NCBI RefSeq assembly: GCF_014323565.1
Contig: NZ_CP058669.1
Location: forward strand, 833,501 to 897,500
Source: Hyphobacterium sp. CCMP332
GTDB lineage: Bacteria; Pseudomonadota; Alphaproteobacteria; Caulobacterales; Maricaulaceae
DNA: 64,000 nucleotides
Reading direction: 5' to 3'
Shown here: piece by piece, positions 18,248 to 27,591 of the stretch
Layout: every line of letters begins with the position of its first letter
Position numbering within the stretch: position 1 is the stretch's first letter
Notes under the pieces: generated by a model
What the model was told of the DNA's origin: nothing
Databases searched by the model: none
Seen by the model: only the letters and a program-made list of their open reading frames with translations
Translations under genes and position numbers: made by a program

Positions 18248-18814
18248 ATGGCTGAAAACACCATCATTCCTGCGGGCTCTGCCGGCCGTGCCGCTACCCC
18301 GCATTACGACGCGAAAAAGCATGATCCGTTTTTCGACGGCGTCTCCGATGCGCTGGCCGACAAGGGTTTTGTTGTCGCCGCGGCCGATGACCTCATCACC
18401 TGGGCCCGCACGGGCTCGCTGATGTGGATGACATTCGGTCTGGCCTGTTGCGCGGTCGAGATGATGCAGGCGGCGATGCCGCGTTATGACGTCGAGCGCT
18501 TCGGCTTTGCGCCGCGCGCTTCCCCGCGTCAGTCCGACGTGATGATCGTCGCCGGCACGCTCACCAACAAGATGGCCCCCGCGCTTCGCAAGGTTTACGA
18601 CCAGATGCCGGAGCCGCGCTATGTGATCTCCATGGGCTCCTGCGCCAATGGCGGTGGCTATTACCACTTCTCCTACGCCGTTGTGCGCGGCTGTGACCGG
18701 ATTGTTCCGGTGGACGTATACGTGCCGGGTTGCCCGCCGACCGCCGAAGCGCTGGTCTATGGCATTCTGCAGCTTCAGAAGAAAATCCGCCGGGAAGGGT
18801 CGATCGAACGATGA
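18248..18814 (+). CDS. nuoB: NADH-quinone oxidoreductase subunit B
   Basis: NuoB (188 residues) holds the terminal [4Fe-4S] cluster N2, which passes electrons to ubiquinone. All four ligands are visible: Cys67 and Cys68 in LACCAVEMM, Cys132 in GSCANGGG and Cys162 in [11 protein letters not shown]. The gene starts 3 bp after nuoA. Its stop codon overlaps the nuoC start (ATGA), which indicates translational coupling. Confidence 0.98.
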   Translation: MAENTIIPAGSAGRAATPHYDAKKHDPFFDGVSDALADKGFVVAAADDLITWARTGSLMWMTFGLACCAVEMMQAAMPRYDVERFGFAPRASPRQSDVMIVAGTLTNKMAPALRKVYDQMPEPRYVISMGSCANGGGYYHFSYAVVRGCDRIVPVDVYVPGCPPTAEALVYGILQLQKKIRREGSIER

Positions 18815-18957
18815 GCGAGCGATTGAACGAACTTGGCGAACACATTTCGGCCCAGCTGGATTCCGCGATCCGTGAATGGTCGGTGGATACTGGCGAGCTG
18901 ACCATCACCATGGCAGCGCCGAATATCGCGAAGCTGATGGAAATTCCTGCGCGATGA
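18811..18957 (+). CDS. nuoC: NADH-quinone oxidoreductase subunit C, 5' part (frameshifted)
   Basis: The first 45 codons of nuoC read [20 protein letters not shown] onward to KLMEI. The frame then hits TGA at 18955 after an extra C in a CC pair at 18946/18947. Removing one base restores [15 protein letters not shown], the continuation expected for NuoC, so the true gene is 18811-19423. NuoC is the peripheral-arm partner of NuoD in complex I. A single-base sequence error is the simplest explanation. Confidence 0.85.
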   Translation: MSERLNELGEHISAQLDSAIREWSVDTGELTITMAAPNIAKLMEIPAR

Positions 18958-19423
18958 CCGTGCCTGCCGCTTCACCACGCTGATTGATATTTGCGGAGTC
19001 GATTATCCGCAGCGTGGCGAGCGCTTCGAGGTCGTCTATCACCTCCTGTCCATGCCGATGAACCATCGTATCCGGATCAAGACCTCGACCGATGAGGAAA
19101 CCCCGGTGGCTTCGCTGTCGGACATCTTCCCGGTCGCCAACTGGTTCGAGCGTGAAGCTTTCGACATGTTCGGCATTGTCTTTTCCGGCCACCCGGATCT
19201 GCGCCGCATCCTCACTGATTACGGCTTTACCGGCCACCCGCTGCGCAAGGATTTCCCGCTCTCCGGCTATGTCGAGGTACGTTGGGACGAGGAAGAAAAG
19301 CGCGTCGTCTACGAACCGGTCGAGCTGGTTCAGGAATACCGCGACTTCGATTTCCTCTCGCCGTGGGAAGGTGCCAAATACGTCATTCCCGGCGATGAAA
19401 AAGCCAAGGGGGAGGGCGCGTAA
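18947..19423 (+). CDS. nuoC: NADH-quinone oxidoreductase subunit C, 3' part (frameshifted)
   Basis: This is the remaining about 158 residues of NuoC, in the frame one base later than its 5' part. Conserved stretches are [25 protein letters not shown], the family signature [20 protein letters not shown], and [20 protein letters not shown]. No start codon belongs here; an ATG at 19052 is internal. The stop overlaps the nuoD start (TAATG at 19421-19425). Confidence 0.9.
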   Translation: MRDDRACRFTTLIDICGVDYPQRGERFEVVYHLLSMPMNHRIRIKTSTDEETPVASLSDIFPVANWFEREAFDMFGIVFSGHPDLRRILTDYGFTGHPLRKDFPLSGYVEVRWDEEEKRVVYEPVELVQEYRDFDFLSPWEGAKYVIPGDEKAKGEGA

Positions 19424-19956
19424 TGTCCGATCTGACCAACCCCGACAACATGGAACAGCTCGACGATCGCAAGTTCACGATCAATTTCGGCCCCCAGCAC
19501 CCGGCGGCTCACGGCGTGTTGCGCCTCGTGCTGGAACTGGATGGCGAGATCGTCGACCGCGTCGATCCGCATATCGGCCTGTTGCACCGCGGCACCGAAA
19601 AGCTGCTGGAACACAAGACCTACCTGCAGGGCATCGGCTATTTCGACCGCCTCGACTATGTCGCGCCGATGAATCAGGAGCATGCCTTCTGCATGGCGGT
19701 GGAAAAGCTGGCCGGCATTCCGGTGCCGCGCCGCGGCGAGTATATCCGAGTTCTCTATTGCGAGATTGGCCGCATCCTCTCGCACATTCTGAACGTTACC
19801 ACGCAGGCGCTGGACGTGGGCGCGCTGACCCCGCCAGTCTGGGGCTTTGAAGAGCGCGAAAAACTGATGGTCTTCTATGAGCGTGCCTCCGGCTCGCGCA
19901 TGCACGCGCACTATTTCCGCCCGGCGGTGTCCACCAGGATCTTCCGCCGAAGCTGA
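19423..19956 (+). CDS. nuoD: NADH-quinone oxidoreductase subunit D, 5' part (frameshifted)
   Basis: The first about 166 residues match NuoD, the 49-kDa-type subunit that forms the quinone-binding pocket with NuoB. Landmarks are [53 protein letters not shown] and [14 protein letters not shown]. At 19921-19925 one G is missing where GGVHQDLPP should follow, and the frame ends at 19956. The gene continues, with several more breaks, to 20637. Confidence 0.9.
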   Translation: MSDLTNPDNMEQLDDRKFTINFGPQHPAAHGVLRLVLELDGEIVDRVDPHIGLLHRGTEKLLEHKTYLQGIGYFDRLDYVAPMNQEHAFCMAVEKLAGIPVPRRGEYIRVLYCEIGRILSHILNVTTQALDVGALTPPVWGFEEREKLMVFYERASGSRMHAHYFRPAVSTRIFRRS

Positions 19957-20331
19957 TCGACGATATCGAGGAGTGGTGCGAGGACTTTCCACGTGTTCTC
20001 GACGATATCGACGGGACCTGCTGACCGAGAACCGGATCTTCAAGCAGCGCAATGCCGATATCGGTGTGGTGAGCCAGAAGACGCGCTGGACTGGGGCTTC
20101 TCCGGCGTGATGGTGCGCGGCTCGGGCATGGCCTGGGATCTGCGCCGCGCGCAGCCCTGAATGCTATGACGAGTTCGATTTCCTCGTGCCGGTCGGCAAG
20201 AACGGCGATTGCTATGACCGCTATCTGATCCGCATGGAGGAAATGCGCCAGAATCGGCAAGATCATCCATCAATGCATCGAATGGCTCGCGGGCACCCGA
20301 GGGCCGGCGAGGTCCTCCTTGACCGGGCAAG
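19920..20331 (+). other. nuoD: Indel-damaged middle of nuoD
   Basis: Read in changing frames this stretch encodes the middle of Nuo[21 protein letters not shown], then [40 protein letters not shown], and [20 protein letters not shown]. Apparent indels lie near 19922 (-1), 20012-20016 (+2), 20077 (-1), 20157 (-2), 20250-20255 and 20296-20330. Their density and mixed sign, with amino-acid similarity preserved between them, suggest poor sequence quality. Confidence 0.8.
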
Positions 20332-20637
20332 GTGACGCCGCCCAAGCGCGGCGAGATGAAGCAGTCGATGGAAGCATTGATCCATCACTTCAAGCTCTAT
20401 ACCGAAGGCGTCCACGTCCCGGCGGGCGAAGCCTATGTCGCCGTCGAGGCGCCGAAGGGCGAATTCGGTGTCTACCTCGTCGCCGATGGCACCAACAAGC
20501 CGTATCGCGTCAAGATCCGCGCGCCGGGCTTTGCCCACTTGCAAGCCATGGATCACATCAATCGTGGTCACCAGCTGGCGGACGTGTCCGCTATTCTGGG
20601 CTCGTTGGATATCGTGTTCGGGGAAATCGACCGATGA
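20332..20637 (+). CDS. nuoD: NADH-quinone oxidoreductase subunit D, 3' part (frameshifted)
   Basis: This is the last 101 residues of NuoD in an undamaged frame: [20 protein letters not shown], the conserved [37 protein letters not shown] and the C-terminal [13 protein letters not shown]. The GTG at 20332 is a valine codon of the full gene, not a real start. The stop TGA overlaps the ATG of the next gene (20634-20637). Confidence 0.9.
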   Translation: MTPPKRGEMKQSMEALIHHFKLYTEGVHVPAGEAYVAVEAPKGEFGVYLVADGTNKPYRVKIRAPGFAHLQAMDHINRGHQLADVSAILGSLDIVFGEIDR

Positions 20638-20999
20638 CGGGTTCCACGACCAGTGCCGCCGCGCTCGCAGAGGCCCAGCTTGTGGCTTACAACGCCCGCG
20701 ATCTTGATGCCTTTTGCGCCTGCTTTGCGCCAGATGTTGAAATCTACAATTTTCCGGATCATCTCGTTCTCAGGGGCGCAGGGGCTTTCCGGGCTCGCTA
20801 CGCCGAGCGGTTCAAGGCTCCCGGACTGACGGCCGAGCTTTTGAGCCGGATGGTTTTGGGCAATACCGCGATCGACCACGAACGCATCTGGTTTGAAGGG
20901 CGCGAGCTCAGCACTCCCGTGGAGGCGATCGCCATATACAGTGCGCATGAGAGCCTGATCTCGCGCGTTGATTTCATCAGGGAAGGGACGCCGCAATGA
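20634..20999 (+). CDS. NTF2-like (SnoaL/steroid-isomerase type) protein inside nuo operon
   Basis: A 121-residue soluble protein with the NTF2-like alpha+beta fold: an N-terminal helix [20 protein letters not shown], the strand [20 protein letters not shown], helix FRARYAERF, and C-terminal strands ending VDFIREGTP. The family includes small isomerases, cyclases and non-enzymatic chaperone-like proteins; no catalytic residues can be assigned with confidence. It overlaps the nuoD stop and the nuoE start by ATGA junctions on both sides, so it is translated as part of the complex I operon. It is not one of the 14 canonical subunits. A role in complex I assembly is speculation from position alone. 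Confidence 0.8.
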   Translation: MTGSTTSAAALAEAQLVAYNARDLDAFCACFAPDVEIYNFPDHLVLRGAGAFRARYAERFKAPGLTAELLSRMVLGNTAIDHERIWFEGRELSTPVEAIAIYSAHESLISRVDFIREGTPQ

Positions 21000-21670
21000 G
21001 CGCTCGCAAGATTGCTCTGGACCAGCCGGAAAGCTTCTCGTTTTCAAAAGATTCCGAGAAAGAAATAAAGTTCTGGTTGAACAAGTATCCGAAACCCAAG
21101 AAGGCCTCTGCCGTCATTCCCATGCTGTGGATTGCGCAAAAGCAGGACGGCTGGGTGTCCGAACCGGCCATGCGCGAAATCGCGGATCGTCTGGGCATGC
21201 CGAAAATCCGGGTGATGGAGGTCGCAACCTTCTACACCATGTTCAATCTGGCCCCGGCAGGTGATCATCTGATCCAGCTTTGCGGCACAACGCCGTGCTG
21301 GTTGCGCGGTGCGGACGACCTCAAAAAAGTCTGTGCGGACAAGATCGGCCCCAAGGGCAAAGTCACGGCTGACGGCAAACTGTCCTGGATGGAAGTAGAA
21401 TGCCTGGGCGCGTGTGCGAATGCGCCAATGGTGCAGATATCCAATTCGGCGGGCGATCATTATTATGAAGACCTGACCGGCGAAACGATGGGCAAGATTA
21501 TCGACGATCTCGCTGCCGATAAAAAGCCGAAGCCGGGTTCGCAAACCGGTCGTTCCTGTTCAGAGGCCGAAGGCGGTTCGATGGCGTTGACTGATGGCGC
21601 GCTTTACGACGGTTCGCTGGCCAAGAAGGTCAAGCTGCCCAACACCAAACCCAAGAAGGAAAAGGCCTGA
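20996..21670 (+). CDS. nuoE: NADH-quinone oxidoreductase subunit E
   Basis: NuoE (224 residues) carries the [2Fe-2S] cluster N1a in the NADH-oxidising module. The ligands are Cys96 and Cys101 ([10 protein letters not shown]) and Cys136 and Cys140 ([10 protein letters not shown]). After the thioredoxin-like domain there is a C-terminal tail of about 50 residues, lysine-rich at its end ([14 protein letters not shown]). Such extensions are seen in alphaproteobacterial NuoE. The start overlaps the NTF2-like gene stop. Confidence 0.97.
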   Translation: MSARKIALDQPESFSFSKDSEKEIKFWLNKYPKPKKASAVIPMLWIAQKQDGWVSEPAMREIADRLGMPKIRVMEVATFYTMFNLAPAGDHLIQLCGTTPCWLRGADDLKKVCADKIGPKGKVTADGKLSWMEVECLGACANAPMVQISNSAGDHYYEDLTGETMGKIIDDLAADKKPKPGSQTGRSCSEAEGGSMALTDGALYDGSLAKKVKLPNTKPKKEKA

Positions 21671-21672
21671 TC

Positions 21673-22983
21673 ATGGTTCAACTTCTTGAAGATAAAGACC
21701 GTATTTTCCTGAACCTGTTTGGCCGGGAAGATCCGGGTCTGGACGGCGCAAAGAAACGCGGCGCGTGGAATGCGACCAAGGACATGATCGATATGGGTCC
21801 GGAATGGATCGTCGATCAGGTCAAGGCGTCCGGCCTGCGCGGCCGTGGCGGCGCCGGTTTCCCGACCGGTCTGAAATGGTCCTTCATGCCCAAGGAAGTG
21901 GGTGCCCGCCCGCATTATCTGGTCGTCAATGCCGACGAATCCGAACCGGGCACCTGCAAGGACCGCGAGATCATGCGCAATGATCCGCACCTCCTGATCG
22001 AAGGCTGTCTCATTGCCTCCTTCGCGATGCGCGCCAAGGCCTGCTACATCTATATTCGCGGTGAATATGTCGACGAACGCATCGCGCTCGAAAAGGCCAT
22101 AATGGAAGCGTATGACGCCAAGCTGATCGGCCAGAACAATATCCATGGATGGGACTTTGACTGCTACGTCCACCATGGTGCCGGCGCCTATATTTGCGGC
22201 GAGGAAACCGCGCTGCTGGAAAGCCTGGAAGGCAAGAAGGGTCAGCCGCGCCTGAAGCCGCCATTCCCGGCCAATGCGGGCCTTTATGGCTGCCCGACGA
22301 CGGTCAACAATGTGGAATCCATCGCCGTGGCACCGACCATTATCCGCCGCGGCGCGGAATGGTTTGCGGGCTTTGGCCGACAGGGCAATACCGGCACCAA
22401 GGTGTTCTCGATTTCCGGCCATGTGAACAAGCCTTGTAATATCGAGGAGGTCATGTCCATCCCCCTGAAAACGCTGATCGAAACCCATGCGGGCGGCGTG
22501 CGCGGTGGTTGGGATAATCTCAAAGCCATCATCCCGGGCGGCTCGTCCGTGCCGTGTATTCCGGCCGATACCTGCACCGATATCCTGATGGATTTTGATG
22601 CGCTGAAGGATGTGAAATCCGGCCTCGGTACAGCGGCGGTGATTGTCATGGATAAATCCACCGACATCATCAAGGCGATTGCCCGCATCTCCTATTTCTA
22701 CAAGCATGAAAGCTGCGGCCAGTGTACGCCGTGCCGTGAGGGCACAGGCTGGATGTGGCGCGTGCTGGAACGCATGGCACGGGGCGAAAGCTCGACCGAC
22801 GAGATCGACAAGCTGCTGGACGTCGCCAGTCAGGTGGAAGGCCACACGATCTGCGCGCTCGGCGATGCCGCGGCCTGGCCGGTGCAGGGCCTGATCCGCC
22901 ATTTCCGCCACGAGATCGAAGACCGCATCAATACCTATCGCGCCGGCAAGCCCGTCGCGGTGTCACACATGGCCGCGGAGTAG
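21673..22983 (+). CDS. nuoF: NADH-quinone oxidoreductase subunit F
   Basis: NuoF (436 residues) binds NADH, FMN and cluster N3 and is the electron entry point of complex I. The NADH/FMN glycine-rich segment [16 protein letters not shown] is at about residues 55-69, and FMN-binding residues lie in [16 protein letters not shown]. The [4Fe-4S] ligands are SCGQCTPC (Cys348, Cys351, Cys354) and Cys394 in HTICALGD. It begins 2 bp after nuoE and the full length is normal. Confidence 0.98.
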   Translation: MVQLLEDKDRIFLNLFGREDPGLDGAKKRGAWNATKDMIDMGPEWIVDQVKASGLRGRGGAGFPTGLKWSFMPKEVGARPHYLVVNADESEPGTCKDREIMRNDPHLLIEGCLIASFAMRAKACYIYIRGEYVDERIALEKAIMEAYDAKLIGQNNIHGWDFDCYVHHGAGAYICGEETALLESLEGKKGQPRLKPPFPANAGLYGCPTTVNNVESIAVAPTIIRRGAEWFAGFGRQGNTGTKVFSISGHVNKPCNIEEVMSIPLKTLIETHAGGVRGGWDNLKAIIPGGSSVPCIPADTCTDILMDFDALKDVKSGLGTAAVIVMDKSTDIIKAIARISYFYKHESCGQCTPCREGTGWMWRVLERMARGESSTDEIDKLLDVASQVEGHTICALGDAAAWPVQGLIRHFRHEIEDRINTYRAGKPVAVSHMAAE

Positions 22984-22992
22984 GAGACACCG

Positions 22993-25083
22993 ATGACTGA
23001 TAATCTCCGCACCATCATCATCGACGGCGAGGAAATCGACGTCCCGAACCACTACACGCTGCTGCAGGCAGCCGAGGCGGCTGGCAAGGAAATCCCGCGT
23101 TTCTGCTATCACGAGCGCCTGTCAGTCGCCGGCAATTGCCGCATGTGTCTGGTCGAGCTGGTCGGCGCGCCGAAGCCGGCGGCGTCCTGCGCCATGAATG
23201 TGTCGGACATGCGCGGTGGGCCGAATGGCGAACCGCCGGCGATGAATACCGCTTCACCGATGGTGAAGAAGGCGCGCGAAGGCGTCATGGAATTCCTGTT
23301 GATCAATCACCCGCTCGATTGCCCGATCTGCGATCAGGGCGGCGAATGTGACCTGCAGGATCAGGCCATGGCCTATGGCCGCTCCGGCACGCGCTATACC
23401 GAGAACAAGCGCGCCGTTGAAGACAAGAATATGGGCCCGCTGATCAAGACGATCATGACCCGTTGCATCCAGTGTACGCGCTGCGTGCGCTTTGTGACTG
23501 AAGTCGCGGGTTCGCCCGAAATCGGCATGCTCAATCGCGGCGAGGATGCCGAGATTACCACTTATCTGGAAGCCGCGGTTGAATCCGAGCTTTCGGGCAA
23601 TGTGATTGATCTCTGCCCCGTTGGTGCGCTCACCTCCAAGCCCTATGCCTATAATGCACGCCCCTGGGAGCTGAAGAAGACCGAGACCATCGATGTCATG
23701 GACGCGATGGGCTCCTGGATCCGTGTCGACAGCCGCGGCCCCGGCGTTCTGCGCATCATGCCGCGCGTCAATGACGAAATTAACGAGGAATGGATCTCCG
23801 ACAAAACCCGCTTCATCTGGGACGGCCTGCAGCGCCAGCGCCTCGACAAGCCCTATGCCCGAAAAGACGGCAAGCTGGCACCTGTGTCGTGGGAAGAAGC
23901 GCTCGGCGTTGCCGCAGACAAACTCTCCGGAGATGCAAAGAAGATTGGCGTCATCGCTGGCGATCTCAACTCGATTGAGGAACTGAAAGCCGCGAAAGAC
24001 CTGTTCGACGCGCTTGGCGTGACCTCCATCGATGGTCGTCAGGATGGCGCAAAGCTGGGCGATGGTCCGCGCGAAAGCTGGCTGTTCAACTCTACCATTG
24101 CCGGAATTGACGAGGCCGATGCCATCCTGCTGGTCGGCACCGATCCGCGCCTCGAAGCGCCCGTGCTCAATGCCCGCATCCGCCGGGCATGGCTGGAGCG
24201 CGACGTGAAAGTTGGTGTCATCGGCGCCACAGGTGATCTGACCTATCCGTTCGAGCAGGTGGGCGATGGCCCCAAGGACCTCAAGGGTTTTGGCGGCAAG
24301 CGCTCCGGCTTCACCAAGACCCTGAAAGATGCCGACAAGCCGATGATCATTGTCGGTGCCGCAGCCCTGGCCCGCGCAGACGGCGCTCAGGTCTTGCGCG
24401 CCGCCGGCGAGGTCGCGGCCAAGGTCGGCGCAGTCAAGGATGGCTGGAACGGCTTCAACGTGCTGCACACCGCTGCTTCGCGCGTCGGCGCACTCGATCT
24501 CGGATTTGTGCCGGGCAAGGGCGGCAAATCGGTTGCAGAGATGCAGACGGGCGGTATGGACACCATCGTATTGATGGGCGCAGACGAAATCGATGCCGAT
24601 TTCGGCGATGCCTTCGTAATCTATGTGGGTCATCACGGCGATCGCGGTGCGCATCGCGCGGATCTGATCCTGCCCGGCGCCACCTATACCGAGAAAAAAG
24701 GCATGTGGGCCAATATGGAAGGCCGCGTGCAATTCAATGCCCGCGCCATCTTCCCGAAGGGCGAGGCGAAAGAGGACTGGGCCATTTTCCGCGCCCTGTC
24801 CGATCGCCTGAACAAGACATTGCCGTATAATTCGCTGGAAGAATTACGGGCAAAGCTGATTGCCGATCATCCCGTCTTCGGCGGCATTGATCATGCGCCG
24901 GGCCACGCCACAGCCGCTGAATTTGATGTGGCATCGATTGGCGAAGCGGGCGATATGGGCGCCGAGCCTTTCCGGTTGGCAATCGCTGACTTCTACCTCA
25001 CGAACGCAATCGCACGGGCCTCGAAAACCATGGCGGACTGTTCGGCACTCAAATCAGCGCCTCACGCGCAAGCGGCGGAGTAG
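22993..25083 (+). CDS. nuoG: NADH-quinone oxidoreductase subunit G
   Basis: NuoG (696 residues) is the large iron-sulfur subunit that relays electrons from NuoF. The N-terminal ferredoxin domain has the N1b [2Fe-2S] ligands Cys38, Cys49, Cys52 and Cys66. A His-Cys motif ([17 protein letters not shown]) and [10 protein letters not shown] supply the [4Fe-4S] clusters. A molybdopterin-oxidoreductase-like domain follows (from about residue 215) but has lost cofactor function in this family. The size is that of alphaproteobacterial and mitochondrial 75-kDa subunits, shorter than E. coli NuoG. GGAGA precedes the start. Confidence 0.97.
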   Translation: MTDNLRTIIIDGEEIDVPNHYTLLQAAEAAGKEIPRFCYHERLSVAGNCRMCLVELVGAPKPAASCAMNVSDMRGGPNGEPPAMNTASPMVKKAREGVMEFLLINHPLDCPICDQGGECDLQDQAMAYGRSGTRYTENKRAVEDKNMGPLIKTIMTRCIQCTRCVRFVTEVAGSPEIGMLNRGEDAEITTYLEAAVESELSGNVIDLCPVGALTSKPYAYNARPWELKKTETIDVMDAMGSWIRVDSRGPGVLRIMPRVNDEINEEWISDKTRFIWDGLQRQRLDKPYARKDGKLAPVSWEEALGVAADKLSGDAKKIGVIAGDLNSIEELKAAKDLFDALGVTSIDGRQDGAKLGDGPRESWLFNSTIAGIDEADAILLVGTDPRLEAPVLNARIRRAWLERDVKVGVIGATGDLTYPFEQVGDGPKDLKGFGGKRSGFTKTLKDADKPMIIVGAAALARADGAQVLRAAGEVAAKVGAVKDGWNGFNVLHTAASRVGALDLGFVPGKGGKSVAEMQTGGMDTIVLMGADEIDADFGDAFVIYVGHHGDRGAHRADLILPGATYTEKKGMWANMEGRVQFNARAIFPKGEAKEDWAIFRALSDRLNKTLPYNSLEELRAKLIADHPVFGGIDHAPGHATAAEFDVASIGEAGDMGAEPFRLAIADFYLTNAIARASKTMADCSALKSAPHAQAAE

Positions 25084-25097
25084 GGGAGATGGAGACG

Positions 25098-26153
25098 ATG
25101 GATCCGATTCCCTTCCTCAGCTGGCCGGTTTCCGTCGAGTGGACGCTTGTGGCGGTCGGTCAGATTCTGGCCTTCATGATCGTGCTTCTGATCTCGCTGG
25201 CCTTCCTGCTTCTGCTGGATCGCAAGGTCTGGGCCTCGGTCCAGATGCGCAAGGGTCCCAACGTGGTCGGCGCTTTCGGCTTGCTGCAATCCTTTGCCGA
25301 CTTCCTGAAATTCGTGTTCAAGGAAATCGTCGTGCCCGCCGGGGCGGATCGCACGCTCTTCCTGATTGCGCCGCTGATCACCTTCATCCTCGCCTTTATC
25401 GGCTGGGCCGTGGTGCCGGTCGCGCCGGGCTGGGTGATTGCCGATCTCAATGTCGGTATCCTCTACCTATTCGCGATTTCTTCGCTTGGCGTTTACGGCA
25501 TCATCATTGGCGGCTGGGCGTCCAACTCGAAATATCCATTCCTCGGTGCGCTGCGGTCTGCCGCGCAGATGGTGTCCTATGAAGTCTCCATCGGCTTCAT
25601 CATCGTCACCGTCCTGCTGTTTGCGGGCTCCATGAATCTGTCGGTCATCGTCGATCAGCAGGCCGGCGGTTTCTGGAACTGGAACATGCTGGCCCTGCAC
25701 ACCTTGCCGGTGCCGATGTTCCTGGTGATGATCCCGATGACGGGCATTTTCTTCATCTCGGCGCTGGCGGAGACTAACCGCCCGCCCTTTGATCTTCCGG
25801 AAGCGGAATCGGAACTCGTGGCCGGCTACCAGGTGGAATATTCCTCCACTCCGTATCTGCTCTTCATGATCGGCGAATATCTCAACATCGTTCTGATGTG
25901 CGCCATGACCACCATCCTCTTCTTTGGCGGATGGCATGCGCCGTTCGAATTCCTGTCCTTCCTGCCGCCTTTCTTCTGGTTTGCCGCCAAGGTGATCTTC
26001 TTCTTCTTCATGTTCGCCATGGTGAAGGCGCTGGTGCCGCGCTATCGCTATGACCAGCTGATGCGTCTGGGCTGGAAAATCTTCCTGCCGACCTCACTCG
26101 GTGCCGTCGTGCTGGTTGGCGCTTACGTTGCCTATTCGGGAGCTGCCTCATGA
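25098..26153 (+). CDS. nuoH: NADH-quinone oxidoreductase subunit H
   Basis: NuoH (351 residues) is the membrane subunit that forms the entry to the quinone site and couples the two arms. Eight or so hydrophobic segments are visible. Conserved pieces are [43 protein letters not shown] and [14 protein letters not shown] prefer ATG 25098 (MDPIPFLSW), which has GGGGAG nine bases upstream, over ATG 25089, which leaves no room for a ribosome site. The stop overlaps the nuoI start. Confidence 0.96.
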   Translation: MDPIPFLSWPVSVEWTLVAVGQILAFMIVLLISLAFLLLLDRKVWASVQMRKGPNVVGAFGLLQSFADFLKFVFKEIVVPAGADRTLFLIAPLITFILAFIGWAVVPVAPGWVIADLNVGILYLFAISSLGVYGIIIGGWASNSKYPFLGALRSAAQMVSYEVSIGFIIVTVLLFAGSMNLSVIVDQQAGGFWNWNMLALHTLPVPMFLVMIPMTGIFFISALAETNRPPFDLPEAESELVAGYQVEYSSTPYLLFMIGEYLNIVLMCAMTTILFFGGWHAPFEFLSFLPPFFWFAAKVIFFFFMFAMVKALVPRYRYDQLMRLGWKIFLPTSLGAVVLVGAYVAYSGAAS

Positions 26154-26638
26154 GCCGTATCGCCCAAACCATTCGCGGCGCCTTGCTGATGGATTTCTGG
26201 GGCGCTTTTGTCATGGGCCTGCGCTACATGGCGCAGCCGAAAGCGACCATCAATTATCCGTTTGAAAAAGGCCCGCTCAGCCCGCGTTTCCGCGGCCAGC
26301 ATGCCTTGCGCCGCTACGCCAATGGCGAAGAGCGTTGCATCGCCTGCAAGCTGTGTGAAGCGGTCTGCCCGGCACAAGCCATCACCATTGAGGCGGAACC
26401 GCGCGAAGACGGCTCGCGCCGCACGACGCGCTATGACATCGACATGGTGAAGTGCATCTATTGCGGCTTCTGCGAGGAAGCCTGCCCGGTCGACGCCATC
26501 GTCGAGGGACCGAATTTCGAGTTCGCCACGGAAACCCGTGAAGAGCTTTATTACGACAAGGAAAAACTGCTTGCGAACGGCGATCGGTGGGAACGCGAGA
26601 TCGCGCGCAATCTGGAATTGGACGCGCCTTACCGCTAG
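26150..26638 (+). CDS. nuoI: NADH-quinone oxidoreductase subunit I
   Basis: NuoI (162 residues) is the 8Fe ferredoxin-like subunit with clusters N6a and N6b. Both CxxCxxCxxxCP motifs are complete: Cys63/66/69/73 ([12 protein letters not shown]) and Cys102/105/108/112 ([12 protein letters not shown]). An N-terminal amphipathic segment docks it to the membrane arm. ATGA overlap couples it to nuoH. Confidence 0.98.
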   Translation: MSRIAQTIRGALLMDFWGAFVMGLRYMAQPKATINYPFEKGPLSPRFRGQHALRRYANGEERCIACKLCEAVCPAQAITIEAEPREDGSRRTTRYDIDMVKCIYCGFCEEACPVDAIVEGPNFEFATETREELYYDKEKLLANGDRWEREIARNLELDAPYR

Positions 26639-26667
26639 GGCGGGCGCAAAAGGAAACGGGGCGGCTG

Positions 26668-27279
26668 ATGCTGCAGGTAATAGCATTCTGGATTTTGGCG
26701 AGCGTGACGGTCCTGTCCGCTTTCTTTGTCGTGGCCGCGCGAAACCCTGTGAGGTCCGTTCTCTGGCTGATCCTTGCATTTTTCTCGGCAGCGGGCCTGT
26801 TCGTGCTCCTTGGTGCCGAATTCCTCGCCATGCTCCTGATCGTGGTCTATGTCGGCGCGGTCGCTGTGCTTTTCCTGTTTGTCGTGATGATGCTCGACGT
26901 TGATTTCACCGAGTTGAAGCAGGGCTTCCTCAGCGATCTGCCATTTGGCGCGCTGGTTGCCATCGTGCTGGTCGCGGAACTGATCATTGTCGGTCAGTCC
27001 TGGACGCAGGCGAATGTCGTGGCCCCCGCAGGTGCCAGTACCACACCGGAAGGCGTCTCCAATGTCGAGGCGCTCGGCATGCTGCTATATGACGATTATG
27101 CGTATTTCTTCCAGGCCGCAGGTCTGGTTCTGTTGGTCGCCATGATTGGCGCCATCGTCCTGACCTTGCGCCACAAGCCGCATGTGAAACGTCAGAATAT
27201 TGCTGAACAGGTCGGACGCGATCGCAAGACCGCGGTGACCATGCACGATGTGAAATCCGGAGAGGGACTGGGCGAATGA
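26668..27279 (+). CDS. nuoJ: NADH-quinone oxidoreductase subunit J
   Basis: NuoJ (203 residues) is a five-helix membrane subunit of complex I. Typical are [42 protein letters not shown] and the late [16 protein letters not shown] chose ATG 26668 ([11 protein letters not shown]); an upstream in-frame start at 26587 lies within nuoI and adds a non-family sequence. The stop overlaps nuoK (ATGA). Confidence 0.95.
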   Translation: MLQVIAFWILASVTVLSAFFVVAARNPVRSVLWLILAFFSAAGLFVLLGAEFLAMLLIVVYVGAVAVLFLFVVMMLDVDFTELKQGFLSDLPFGALVAIVLVAELIIVGQSWTQANVVAPAGASTTPEGVSNVEALGMLLYDDYAYFFQAAGLVLLVAMIGAIVLTLRHKPHVKRQNIAEQVGRDRKTAVTMHDVKSGEGLGE

Positions 27280-27587
27280 CCGAGATCGGGCTGTCACACT
27301 ATCTCGCGGTTGCCGCGATCCTGTTCACCATCGGGGTGTTCGGCATTTTCGTGAACCGCAAGAATGTCATTATTCTCCTTATGTCGGTCGAGCTCCTGCT
27401 GCTCGCCGTCAACATCAACCTCGTGGCGTTTTCCTCCTTCCTCGGCGATCTCGCCGGTCAGGTCTTTGCCATGTTCGTTCTCACCGTCGCGGCGGCTGAA
27501 GCCGCGGTGGGCCTTGCAATCCTTGTCGTCTACTTCCGGAATCGTGGAAACATTTCGGTCGAAGACGTGAATTTGATGAAGGGCTAG
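27276..27587 (+). CDS. nuoK: NADH-quinone oxidoreductase subunit K
   Basis: NuoK (103 residues) is a three-helix, Mrp-antiporter-related subunit (MrpC-like) in the proton-pumping arm. The conserved acidic residues are in the helices [18 protein letters not shown] and [19 protein letters not shown]. It overlaps nuoJ by 4 bp and precedes nuoL by 4 bp. Confidence 0.97.
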   Translation: MTEIGLSHYLAVAAILFTIGVFGIFVNRKNVIILLMSVELLLLAVNINLVAFSSFLGDLAGQVFAMFVLTVAAAEAAVGLAILVVYFRNRGNISVEDVNLMKG

Positions 27588-27591
27588 AGGC

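Noticed and set aside
18930-18960. Programmed ribosomal frameshifting in nuoC
   Set aside because: There is no slippery heptamer or downstream structure, NuoC is not known to use frameshifting, and neighbouring nuoD shows many unrelated indels, so sequence error is simpler.
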